Positions 1-12,400 of a stretch of DNA of 64,000 nt are shown piece after piece (position 1 is the stretch's first letter; each line of letters opens with the position of its first letter). The DNA is from Branchiostoma belcheri (taxonomy: Eukaryota > Chordata > Leptocardii > Amphioxiformes > Branchiostomatidae): the NCBI RefSeq assembly GCF_001625305.1, contig NW_017802379.1, positions 640,910 to 704,909 on the forward strand, read 5' to 3'. Both the position numbers and the translations under genes were made by a program. The notes below the pieces were generated by a model. The model saw only the letters and a list, made by a program, of their open reading frames with translations, was not told the DNA's origin and did no database searches.

Positions 1-3000
1 ATTTACGTATGTTTGTCTGATCTATGACGTATGTGGACGTACGGTACACCTCACTTACTCGTCTAGATCTTCAGGAGAAAAATTCTGGATTAGTTTACGG
101 AAACTTAATTAGTAAAACAACGAGTGTCAAGAACAGATAATGAAATCCAAACAATGATACGAAATGAGATAAATATCTTCAAACCTGTAACATTATTTCT
201 AGACCTTCGAGGTAATTGAACAAGTGTATATTTAACATAGTTTCTAAACTTAGAAACCATTATCTGATGTCTCTGAGCAACATGACGTTTACCATATAAC
301 AGAGGTTATGGCGTTGTGCCAGAAAGGCATGTGTAGCTTTTGTAATTGCCTCCTTATACGTTATGTGGCAACTGGAGGAAGTGTCTGTTAACGTACAGTT
401 TATAATGGCGTGAACAAATGGTGCTAAAATTGTCCTCGATGTTAAAACTGTTGATAGAGTATGGAACTTGATACTTGATTTAGTCGTTTAGTCCATGTTC
501 AACTGATGAATTAACAGTTTTGCACGATGCTCTCGCAGACTCGGTGCAGGGCATGGAACGTCCGTTCAAACCTACAACTGCCGCTACGCTCAGTTAATGT
601 TGTTTCCTCTTTCCAAGAGCCGTGTCAAACCAAAATTATGTATTATCTGTGAAAGGCGACCGCATTATAAATATGTTGACTCTATAAAGTCAACCGGGTA
701 CGGAAGAGCTCGTGTCAACAGCAAAAAAAGGCGGGTGTGAATTAATTGTCGAGTGTTTATCCCAATGTCAACGTACAACACTTGAGCTTGTCACTGGTTA
801 TATTATGAAAGACGTAAAAAGCATATTCGTCATGCGATAGTTTGTTTAACCACCAGGGGTCTCTAGGCAATACTCAACCTCTTCCGGGCAGTTTTACTGA
901 GTGCAACCACCGGTGTATAGTTCAAGACGTTTTTCTAATACAATTTTGCAAACTATACTTTTCATTAGATACACTACAATTATGCACATGAATTTGCATT
1001 ATAGGCATTGGATGGTTGAACGTTAACGCTAGTCTAGTTATGAAAAAAAAAGAAAAAAGCTACATGTAACATACATTTTCTTGCAAAAATTTGCAAACTA
1101 TACTTTCACTAAACATAATATGCATGTATATTTGTATCATTACAAAGGTAACAGAGAGACTCAGGAGAGTCTAGTACTATTCCGTAAATAAGAATACAGT
1201 GACAAGCACGATGACAAGAAATGATTGGACAACTTGAAGTCAATATTGAACAAGGATCTGCTTTATTATTCACTTGACATGGCAACCCAAACTTCACACG
1301 ATATCATTCCACAGACTCCTCACTTATACAAAGTTGCGGGATTGTCTTTCTGTCTTGTATCCACAAACCGCGACCAAAGACCGTATTCTTCCAACAAAAA
1401 CTGCCGCAGGAACTTCGACTGGTCGCATACATAAGAACAACAATGATTTAGCATTTGAAAATTCTGCAGCGTATATTTTATATATGACATCTGATACATC
1501 TTAAAGTTTTTGCAAGATAGAAATCTGTTATATTCGTGCGGGCGATCCTTCAAACGCACCTGCTTAAATTTAAAATATGTGGTCTCCTTCCTAAATGAGC
1601 AACAACGCTAAAGCTAGTCTCGCATTGCTCCATCAAAAGAAGCAAGATGCAGTCAATTCTACTACAGCCACTGGCGACTGTCTATCATTATAGGTTTCAA
1701 AATGTTCTTTACTACTTGCATGTTTCTTCTCATTCAATACATCGTCTATTCATTTCATTAAGTTTAATCTTTCGTCGTCTTTGAAAAAAAAATCATCGAA
1801 GAAATACTTGATTGCCTGCTGCAGCTCTGTGCTGATAAATTTGCATAATTGCCACTTTTAGCAGCAATACCAATGGAATGATATACCTCGTTACATGCAC
1901 ATAATGGCCATACTATACTGCACAACAGGCCACGACATCTGTAATATCTATCTTTGAAACACCCACTATAATTTGCGACATTCAAATACATGGGTATTCA
2001 TTGCCAGACTTTGGTACATTCAAAAACGTGCTCAGTAAGTAGATTCATTTTGAATTGTTGGAATCCAATCGAAGTCAATGGAAAATGTCCTTGCATATTA
2101 TATAAATCGTAGGCGAATATAGCATTTTCTTGAGTATTGCCTCAACGCACAATTGCACACACCACGCTATCAATCCATATGTAATATACGTCTTATTCAT
2201 TAATGAATGCTGTGGTACATCTTTTCAATGCATTATATTATCTTGATTGGTTAGGGCCTCAATGCACAATAGCCCATATACTTCTGTTAAAAATTCCACA
2301 TCAAGTCATGTTTTAACTTTCTTGTAGCATCATTAGCGATCGCGGCATCACAACAGGCCAGTGCATATCTGCCACGACAAGAATGCAATCTTAGAAGAAC
2401 ACAAAATTTTGATATTCCAGCTCAATCACTCTTTACTTTGATTTCAAACACTGTAAAAAGTATTGTTTTCATACGGAAGTCATACAACTCTTGGCCAACG
2501 TGAAAGGTGAGAATTGTAGATGTTGCACACGGTAACAAGTACTGAAGCCTCTATTAACTGTAGCCACGACTCTAGACGTACGCTAGATGCCACAAACTTG
2601 GATTTCTAGACGGCACCCGGCTTAAAATACAAACTGAAAATTTCCAGATTGCATTTTGAGAAGTCCCCTTGAATCCTCGTAAAAAAGACAAAGTAAGATA
2701 ATTTCTAAACTAGCTTAAAAAGTTTCTTTCGCGCCCTCTCGTCAGAATTTTATACCAAGAGGTTGTCATCTACAAAACCAAGTTTGTGTGGCCATACATA
2801 CATATAAAACAACATCGACGTCTGTTGCACAAGGCTGTACATCACATTGTAAAAGACTTTCAGCGGCTGTACTTTTAATACAAGAATCAAGCACGAGTAG
2901 CTAACATAGAACGTATCTAGAACGTAATGCGCATACGGTATCTGATGAATGTATGCATTGCATCAGAAGAACGGGGCGTTGTATACGATTTCCCTTTTAT

Positions 3001-3274
3001 ACAGCTATGTGGATAGTACATACGCGATATCATTCGTATGTACGCCTACACGGCCACATATGCACACATGCGTACAGATGACGTGTTATTCATTACAGTC
3101 TGGATACGTGCTACATGGCTGCAGCAAATTGGCTTATTTGACTTTATTAGGATCCACACTTTATAATAGCTTGGCATCTCAGCTATTCTTCATGTGGTCC
3201 TTACCATGTAATACATGCAATGAAGTAAAGCCCTTACGTGGTGGCGTGCGTCAAGCCAAGACTTGTCTGTCTTC
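1..3274. other. Downstream flank of NOS, no gene seen
   Basis: AT-rich non-coding sequence. A short direct repeat (TTGCAAACTATACTTT) occurs at about 946 and 1090. No recognisable coding exon, repeat family or RNA gene. Confidence 0.7.
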
Positions 3275-3280
3275 TTTATT
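3275..3280 (-). terminator. Candidate NOS polyadenylation signal AATAAA
   Basis: AATAAA on the minus strand 38 nt past the TGA. It would give a very short 3' UTR; a later site could be used instead. Confidence 0.35.
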
Positions 3281-3317
3281 ACCAGTTCTCTTGCACTGTA
3301 ATAGTGTGGCGCCAGAT

Positions 3318-3455
3318 TCATTCCTCAATATGTAGACTCGGCAGATCGCCGTTGGCGCACACGGTCGGGTCGGGGCGGTGCAGCGGCGAGGAGTAGGGTG
3401 AGTTGACGGGGGTGGCGGAGGGCGTGGACATCGGAGTAGAGGACAGGGACGAGCT
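3318..3455 (-). CDS. NOS1-like: NOS coding exon 26: Ser/Thr/Pro C-terminal tail and stop (1419-1463)
   Basis: Encodes 45 residues beginning [20 protein letters not shown] and ending [11 protein letters not shown], then TGA. Acceptor CCAACAG, phase 0, preceded by a clean pyrimidine tract. This exon cannot be aligned with vertebrate NOS; its assignment rests on acceptor, phase, strongly coding-like GC composition and position. Acidic C-terminus, no class I PDZ-binding end. Confidence 0.75.
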   Translation of the reverse strand, partial: SSSLSSTPMSTPSATPVNSPYSSPLHRPDPTVCANGDLPSLHIEE

Positions 3456-6400
3456 CTGTTGGGTCGACAGATGTAAGGAACGGATTTTAAAGCTAAGATA
3501 CGAGCATAGACATCATAATCAGTAGATGCAATAACTAACTAAAACTCATGTTTATATCTATATATATATGTATTTGCAAATCTGGTCGGTGGATGAAATG
3601 TGTCATTTGCAAGCAGCAATTGGTGGTAAACTGCCTTGTCCATGCTGAAGGAAACTGAAAAAAAGCATTCACTGCGAAAGAAAATGTAACGTTACCTATT
3701 ATTTTTTCCATAATACCGTAGATGCAAAGCCAGTCAAGCGCCAAAAGCCATTCAAGACTGTGGAATAAGATGCGAAGATGTGAAAAGAAAAGAGCGCATA
3801 ACATTCGTCGTAGGTCGTCGTACATGTACGCATTTGATCCTAGGAAAATTTCAGACAGGCTGTGGCAACCTGCAACAAGGATCTAAGACAGCCTTTTCCG
3901 TAACAGGGCAGCTGGATTTTGGGCTGGATTTTGCATGACGCGTGCACGACTATCCCCAAAACTGCCCACAGTTTGCGATCGTACATACAGCGACCATACG
4001 ACGAATTTAAATGAATGAATGATGACCATGACCTAACCGTGATCATGCCTCAAGGTGAGCAGCACATGCTACGGCGCGGTGAAGAAGTAGAGCAGCCAGC
4101 CAGCAAGCCATCTGCAGAGAAAGCCGGATTGATTAACGTGTTCGACCCTACCTCACGTACCGGTGACAGACCTCTGGTGGGAGGTACCACCGTGCTGGGC
4201 CGCAGTCTCTTCACCCGGACCCAGTTCTTACGCGCTGCTGACCGGACACGGTCTGTCACCTCCTGGGTCCGCAGGGTCACGCCGAAGATATCCTCGTGGT
4301 ACCGGTTGCAGTCCTGCAGGAAAGTGCAAATTTGTTAGATCTCTGATAGTCTCATCACCATTCCAGGGTATTTTCACTCCTGTGGAGAAACCCCTTCCTT
4401 GACTGACTCCAGTCTTGTCTACTTCCATTGATTTAAATCTGTTGATGTCAAAGTAAGGTGTATCAGTAGGCTTATGATCTTGTTGCCGTCAGTTTTCTCT
4501 TCAGGATTGGCTAATGATGATCTGTTTACAACCAACAAGCCTTGTGAGTAACCAGATCGCTTTAGATATGAATTCGAAGATCCCAACATTAAAACAACAG
4601 GATGCATCAGTGACAATCAGCGAAGCTCACAGAACTTTTATACATCATTTAGCTTGACGAAACAACTTTGCTCTTTAACCTTCATCTTGTCTACGAAGTC
4701 CTTGGCCTTGGTGGGTGTCAGGCCCTGCTGTTTCTCCAGGACCTTCTCCAGCGTGTTACAGACGTCTGCCGCCATGGACACGTCCCCGCACACGTAGAAA
4801 TGGCCGTTCTGCTTCGTCAGGAGGTCGCACACTTTCTCCGGGATCTGGTCTAGAATGACGTTCTGGACATACGACTGTGGCGAAAATAGTTTGTTGCGTT
4901 AGAGACAGGGGAAGGCTTACACTTAGGGATTTGAAAATATGTTTTACCCTGATATATCGATACATGTAGTAGGATTGCCCTAGTCAGACCCTTCAGACCA
5001 GACATGCAGTATTTTAGGAGTCGTTGGTCATTGTCAAAAACGAAGGACGAATAGCCCTGAGAGTTTTGTGGTGCAAGATCGACTCTTCTATCTAGCATGT
5101 ACCTATGTGATAGTTCACCATATACTGCTTCCGCTAAAATGTATCGAGCAAATACGTTTAAAACGGGACTTTTAAAGCTTGTAGTTTTGGCACACGAAGA
5201 GGCGGATTGGAAGAGATAATTGTTCATTGTACCTTTGGTACACCAGGCTCCCTGGACAGAGCTGTGTAGACCTCAGTCAAGGCGCCGTCTTCCTTAGCTT
5301 GTGCCGTCTCGTGCTTGTAGATGTCGTCCATTTTGGACTGCCGACAGCCGAATACTAACGTCATCTGGCCGTACTTTGGCCGATGTTGTGGGTCGCCTGA
5401 CAGATACATAAGATATGTAAAGGTTCAAATATATTTTGCTTAACTGGTCGTAACGGCGTGATGCATGCTTAAAGCTTGTTCCATGATAGAGTTGACTTTT
5501 TAGGAGTTGCACTTATAGATGAGCTACTTGTATGTACTCACTGAAAAGAGAGTTTTAGGCTATACATAGATTCAGATTTTTCAAATGAGAAAAACAATCA
5601 CTTGTACATGATCATTCTATGATATTTGTGGAACTTTCTGTACAAAGAGTACCTTTTTCCTCTTAAAATATTCTAAAAGTTTAGTTTTGAGAGAACCCGT
5701 GGTGTCCTTACCAGAGCCGACCTCCATCTGCCTCTGCTGCCAGAAGCTGCGGAACGGCGCGATGCCGGTCCCGGGGCCGACCATCATCAGCGGAACCGTG
5801 GGGTCCTCGGGGAGGTGGAAGTTCTGGGCCCTGGGAAAGACAATCGTTTCAAAGCAGACAATTTGGCACATCGGAATAGCAAAGGGCCTTCCTATTCACA
5901 ATCACGTGTTTTAACAAGAGAGCCAACGTTTTGATAATTGCCTGTCATTGTCAATCAGGGCAAGATCTGTAAATGAAGATGACAGACGGCCATCGAATCA
6001 TAAACAAATGGTCTCTTAAATCACTCACCAACCTGATGGGATTATTAATGAATTTTCTACATCAGCTTTAAACATTGATACTAACAAACACAGAGTTAGA
6101 GAAATGATGAAAATGAACGTAATTAAAAGAAGTAATTCTGTATTCAAATTCACAACAGATGCCTTATCAAACTTACGCCCGCACGAAACATGGCACGATA
6201 TCATCCTTCACGATTCGGTTCAACCAAGATGAGCAGACTCCGTTGTGAATAGGACCCACGCCACCTACAGAAAAATATCACAAATTATCAGAAGTTTACA
6301 ACAGAGTGGGATATCATGATCAGAGACTCAAACATTCATGTGAAAATGAAAATAGCATTGCCTCGTCCACTCATTAGGTCCAGGAAGATTCATCGTTCCC

Positions 6401-9400
6401 CAAATTTGGTCAGTCAGTCTGTCTATTTTATGTTATGTGAAGTAATCTCCAAGCACGCCGGCAAGACAGTATCCATTGGCCAGAACTGTGACCATTAGCC
6501 ACCCTATGGGACACACCTCTGGCCAATGGATACTGTCTTGCCACCGTAGGATCTGCTTGGAGATTTAAGATGACGTCTCGTACTTCTAATTGCTCTACAC
6601 GTACCCTGTGTGGCAAACCTGACCACGGCGACCGTCGCGTGGATCTCCCCAGGAAACATCCTCTGTGAGGAGCTGATGGAATAGTAGCGCTGCTGCAGGA
6701 AGGACAGCTGGCTCAGCAGCAGGGTCGGCGCCACCTTCAGGGACGGGTAGTCCTCCAGAACCTCCACCAGGTTCGGCGTACGCTCGAACTTCCAGTCTTC
6801 GTACCTAGAGTCGCCCTAACGGATGAGGAGAAATGACAGGCTGAATACAAGTTCTAAACGGGAACTATGCGGCTCCAGATGTCTTATTGAGGGACGACTG
6901 CGTGTGCGAAATGTCTGGTAGCTTGAGGAATGAATATTCCCCCTCTATTATATACCGAATGAGGAGAAATGATTCCTTCTTCAAACGCTTGAACATCCGG
7001 TGATGTCCTCGATGATTATTATGATGATGAACATCTTTTTGGACGCCCACAAAGTGCATCAATCATTACTTCCCTCTATAACTGCTCTTTCTATGACAGA
7101 CTGTTTATCAACGATATACCAGACTATCAATTAAAGACTATATATTAATAAAAAGATGAAACAACTCACCTTTCCCAACACTTCCAGTTCTTTCTTCTCC
7201 TCCTCGTCCGTGGCCTGAGTGGCCAGATGCTGCAGTAACTGAGGCGCTGGAGGCGTGGTGATGTCGAAGTACCGGGACAGGGCGGTCCGGAGCGAGCAGG
7301 GAGGCAGCCGTTCACTCGTCATCCATGTTCGTATGGCTCCTGACATGGACAGACGGACGATGAGCGAACACAGTAAAGATACCTCCTATCTTCATTATTG
7401 TTGTATTGTGTATACATACATACATACATAATGTATTGTGAGTAGACCTGTGGGTGATGTGTTAAGTCTGTCATAGACATAGCCGAATATGGCCTCCCGA
7501 ACACTGACGAACTTCCCCAACCATGGGAGTAGGTTGAAAGCAAGAGTTGCTGTGTTGGCCACTGTTCGGCTGCGGCAGCCGAATGTTTAAAAATATTTCG
7601 GGTGTGGATAGAAGGTTTCAGCCATGGTTGATTGCTGGTTGACAGGTGTTCGGGAGTTGGTCAGTAGTGTTTGGGGCGTGTTCTGGGGTAAAATCTGGCG
7701 GTTGTCCTGGTCATACAGACACGCAAATATTCTGTATGGTCGGTGTCCGGCTACAAAGAAGTGTTTTAGCAGGTACATCTCCAGGTTAGAACCGTCCTTA
7801 CCTAGCGGCGTCTGCTTCTCCTGTAGAACCTCCATGTTGACGATGCTGTCCGGATCGGGAGCGTTGTCCAGCCGGTCCAGCACGGCCTGCACCAGGTGGT
7901 CCTCGTTCGCCGGGAACACCGCCAGATGGTCCCCGGGAACGTAGTTCAGGTCGTCCGAGCCCTGCGAGTCTAGTCTCACCAGGATGGTCTCACGGCTACA
8001 GCATGACAAAAATACATGATTTTAAGAATTTCACCTTACAATAATGACCAATGACAAATGGTGCCTCATAGTGGGAGCTCGTTGTGGCAATGATTGAAAA
8101 TATGAAACTGGATATAGGTTATTTCCAGACGTAGCCATCACTCTTCTTCAACACTAGCGTCACTAAAATTATCTGCATAAACGATCGCTTGATTGGAATT
8201 ATACAGCTCCTGAGAGCAAGAAATAGTGTAGAATTTGCGACGTACCCGGAGTCCGGTGCTTGTAGGTTTTCTCTCGATATCAGTCGGCAGGGTACCACGG
8301 TTCTACTGTGCACCTTTGATAGTCCTGAAACATATCAACATTTACATTAGTACAGAAATAAAACACACGCATACAGAACCATTGATGACTTCAGATCCCT
8401 CTTAAAAGTACAAGAATGTTCTAATAATAATAAAAGATATCACGCTTAAAGAAATCTTAAGCTTATCAGTTTGACGACATTCTCTTTGAAATGAAGCTCG
8501 TTACCTTCCCAGATGTTCCACTCCATGACGCCCTCTGCCGGAATGAGCCGGAACTTGTCGGCTGACCAGGTGGAGTCGGTGTTCAGCAGGGTCGCGCTCG
8601 CCTCGTTCATGTTGAGGTCATCACCGACGCAGAAAGTGTCACAGGCCGCCTGTGGTTTGTCAACATTACACAAGACGGGGAAACGACAGATCGAACATTC
8701 CCAAATGTCAACATTTTACTGTGACGCCTGCCAATCATAATGTCTTGCCGAATTGATACTGTCTTGCCGAATTGATACTGTCTTGCAGCCCCTAAAAGAT
8801 CTGCTTGGAGATTACAGAGATGTGAAAACTTGGTGATATATTTTTTCTATTCCAACATTTAACACAAGGTGACGGCACACTCAAGTCATTTCAACTTATA
8901 TTTCATGCCTCCACTTACGCGGAGGGCAATAGACAATACTCATTTTAACCTGAGTTATGAGATTTGGAATAATACTGGACAATACTAGAATATAACTTAA
9001 GAATAGACCCCAGTGTTAAAAAAAGTTAATGAAAAGGCCTATACACTTGGTACCATTGCTGTTCCCTACCCTGAAGACGCATTTCAATTATGACTGGTTT
9101 AGTGTGCTCTGACGCTAGGTGTTACTGGGTCAGAAAAGAGACTACACACTTGGTCCCATTGCCGTTCCCTACCCTGAAGACGCCCTTGGCCCTAACTTAA
9201 CAAAGAGGCGACTTTTCGATGACCGCCTGTCATCTTCATCAGGGCGCTATCTGAAGCTAGGTGTTACTAGTTCATAAAAGTACCGTTGCTGTTCCCTACC
9301 CTGAAGACGCCTTTGGCCCACTTCCTGAAGGACTCCTCCTGCCCGCACAGCTCGTCCCCCTCCCCCATCTTATAGATCCGCTCTCCGCCCAGCTCACCCA

Positions 9401-12400
9401 GCAGCGTGTCCACCGCGTGCGCAAACGCACAGAATCCCGGGTACGCACGGGAGCCAAGCCCAAAGGCCGAAAACCTAGAAAGTAAAAAAAAAGACAAGTA
9501 GTTCTGACTGGGGGTCTGCATGGGGGATATCGTTAACTCTTTGTTGTAAAAGACATCTACCTGACCATATTTAGACCACAAAAACACATTGACAGGATTC
9601 GTCATCCTATTAGTGTCTACATAGCCCATAACTAACAAAATCTTGTAGGGCAGAAACTATGGTGAATATGGCCCCAAGTGACCTCTGCTACTCAGTACCA
9701 CATGCAAACCTGCAAACCATGCATATTTTCTTTAGCGAACTGGACAACCCAAACATCTGAGTAGAGTGAGGAAATTCGTGTTTCTGAGACCTGTGGTATG
9801 GCAGGGTTCGAGCCAGGACCCCTTGGTTCTGAGACGAACACACCACCACGCACCTGACATTGCTGAGCGGCCCGCCGTCCAGGTCCATACTGTCCATGTC
9901 CCGCTCCTTCATCTGCCTCGAGAACTTCCGCCGCCGCTCCGTGGCGCTGCTGGAAATGCTGCTCAGCCGCTTGGTGTGCCCGCTGGAGGGACGAACAAAA
10001 ATTGATGAAAATGTCATGATCAAAAATTGATCAAAATGTATACATGAAATGGCTGCGTCCTAGTTTTTATCGAGCTTCAGAAGCGACTGGAAAGAGTAGA
10101 AGTGCGGGCGAAATAGGCAGATAACATGCTTGAATTTTGATGGAAGGAAGGTTGATGGTACTCCTTTAGCGTGTTAACTCGTCCATTTCTACTCTTTCCA
10201 GCCGCTTCTGAAGCCTGGTAGAGGCTATAGCTTGGGTCATCCAGCTTACGAGATGAACAGTGTGCAGCCCAATACAGCATCACACAACTGCCATATATAC
10301 GCAAACAAAAAGCAACAAACGAAAAGATAATCAAATAAACAAAACAAAACAAAACAAAAAAGAATAAATAAACATTGAAGTACCAACCCGTCACTGCTCG
10401 ATTCAGAAACTCGCCTTATACGCCTTATCGAACAAACAACAACAAAAAAGAAATAAATGAACAGAACATCGTCCGACAAAGTAAGAGAAAAGAAAAATAA
10501 GAAACTCTTTCACCCTTTGAGGAAAAAAGAGCGAGCTTAATTAACTAATGGTAATTCACAACGTAGCTACCACGGATGAAATATATTACAGACGTTAGAG
10601 ACAAGACAAAGAAAACAACGATACTTTTGCTTGTTCTTGACGCATTCCTTTTACTCAAAACTACAGAGATCAGTTTGTATCTGGAACCTTTAAAGCCTTT
10701 AAACTGCTTTTCTCTACAGGAAAACTTACGGCGGCCTGTTGTCGTTGTTGTCCATGGGCGGATGTCGCATCTCCAGAAGGGCCTGGCCAAACGACTGCAA
10801 ATGTAGAATGGGCATTAGATGTTTAGAGGAGGCGTCTGTTGTGCGTGCATGTGCGTGCGTGTGTGTATGTGTGTACGTAGATCTTCAATACAGACACTGA
10901 AACTTCGACTTGCTCTGGATGTGTATATGGTTATATGATCTATATTGTGATGGTTCCAGTACATATCATACCAAGTGGATTACGGCATCGTCTGCATAGT
11001 TTACGGAAAAGCAACTGTTGACAGAGCTATGGGGTCATGGAACTCTAGAACTAGTGTTCATTCATTCATTCATTCATTCATTCATTCATTCATTCACTCA
11101 TTCACTGATTCATCCACCCCCACGTACCTCCCCGTTGTCCGGAGGGTCTCCGTTGCCGAACGTGCTGGTCACCACGATGACCAGCGTCTCGTGCTCCAGG
11201 TGCATGATGTCATAGTCGTCCATACACATCACCTGCGACAAGACATACAATAAACCATAGTACAGAGCTTATACGGACCTTCTGCTTCTTAAATCTTCTG
11301 AAGAATCGTTAATGTTTTCTGTGATCAGGCTGGTGAGTGATTCAATAGCAAAGTTATTCATACACAACCACTTGTTTAACAAGAGCCAACGTTTCGATGA
11401 CCGTCTGTCATCTTCATGAGAGCAATTATGGCAGGTTCACTGTGCACCGACGCTAGGTGTTACTGCTAACAATGTGACAATCACTTTACGTTTGGGACGC
11501 ATTGTTAGTATACAGTAACATCGTCGAATACAAGAAATCTTAAGTTCGGTAGACAGAAGTGTAAAAATGATCATTTCAATGTTTTATGGTGAAGAATGTT
11601 TACGAACTTCTCACCTTGGCGTCGAACGCGTGTTTGAAGATCTCGCAGACTGTCTTGGCGTACCGCTCGGACTTGCCGGTCTCCGTGGCGTACAGGATGG
11701 TCGCCTTCACCCGCTTCGCCAGCGCCTTCCCCATCAGTTTGGCAGAGAACTTCACCGCTCTGGTCGTGAATAAGTACAGTCCAATTAACACAATCCTAGG
11801 CATCAGAAGCAAATCTTATTTCTATTGCACATACCCCTTTCTGAACGTAGCCCTTCCCCCAGGGCCTCAAACACAAAAACTCATCCTAGCTCATGAATAT
11901 AACTGACTGCGATATAGTATTATCATCTGGCTGTAGTGTGAGGCATAGGATTCTTCGGGAAGAAATTATTTAAAGCCTCATCAAGGGATCCTTTGTTGCA
12001 GCGAGGAATTATTTAGGCCTTTGCGACAATCTTATATATGTTCACTTCAAGCTTGTTTTGATAAATAATCCTATCCTATATTGGACTGTTTGGTCTCTCG
12101 TTTAGGCTTAATGTTTCTTGCTCTCTTTTCTTAAGACTACTCAAAGTCTATGTAAATACTATGATGGGATAGAGTTGTGGAATATTTCACAACCCAATAG
12201 CTAGTTCTTGCGTAGTGTTGATGTTATGAGTCCATAAGGCAATCTCGCTCATACAATATGTATTGACTTGAATTCTGGAAATCACCAGTTGCCGTGCAAA
12301 TTCAACCGCTACTTCATTCAGCGCGTCCCTGACCTATAAGCTATTTCAGTATTACATTTAACAACCTATCTCTTTTTTGTTTGCTATTAATTCAGGCCAA

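Noticed and set aside
2949-3335. 128-codon plus-strand ORF
   Set aside because: Overlaps the end of NOS exon 26 antisense and has no recognisable domain or conserved composition.
6795-6810. Nearer splice acceptor CTCTAG for NOS exon 20
   Set aside because: It breaks phase with exon 19; CCGTTAG at 6816-6822 keeps the frame and the conserved alignment.
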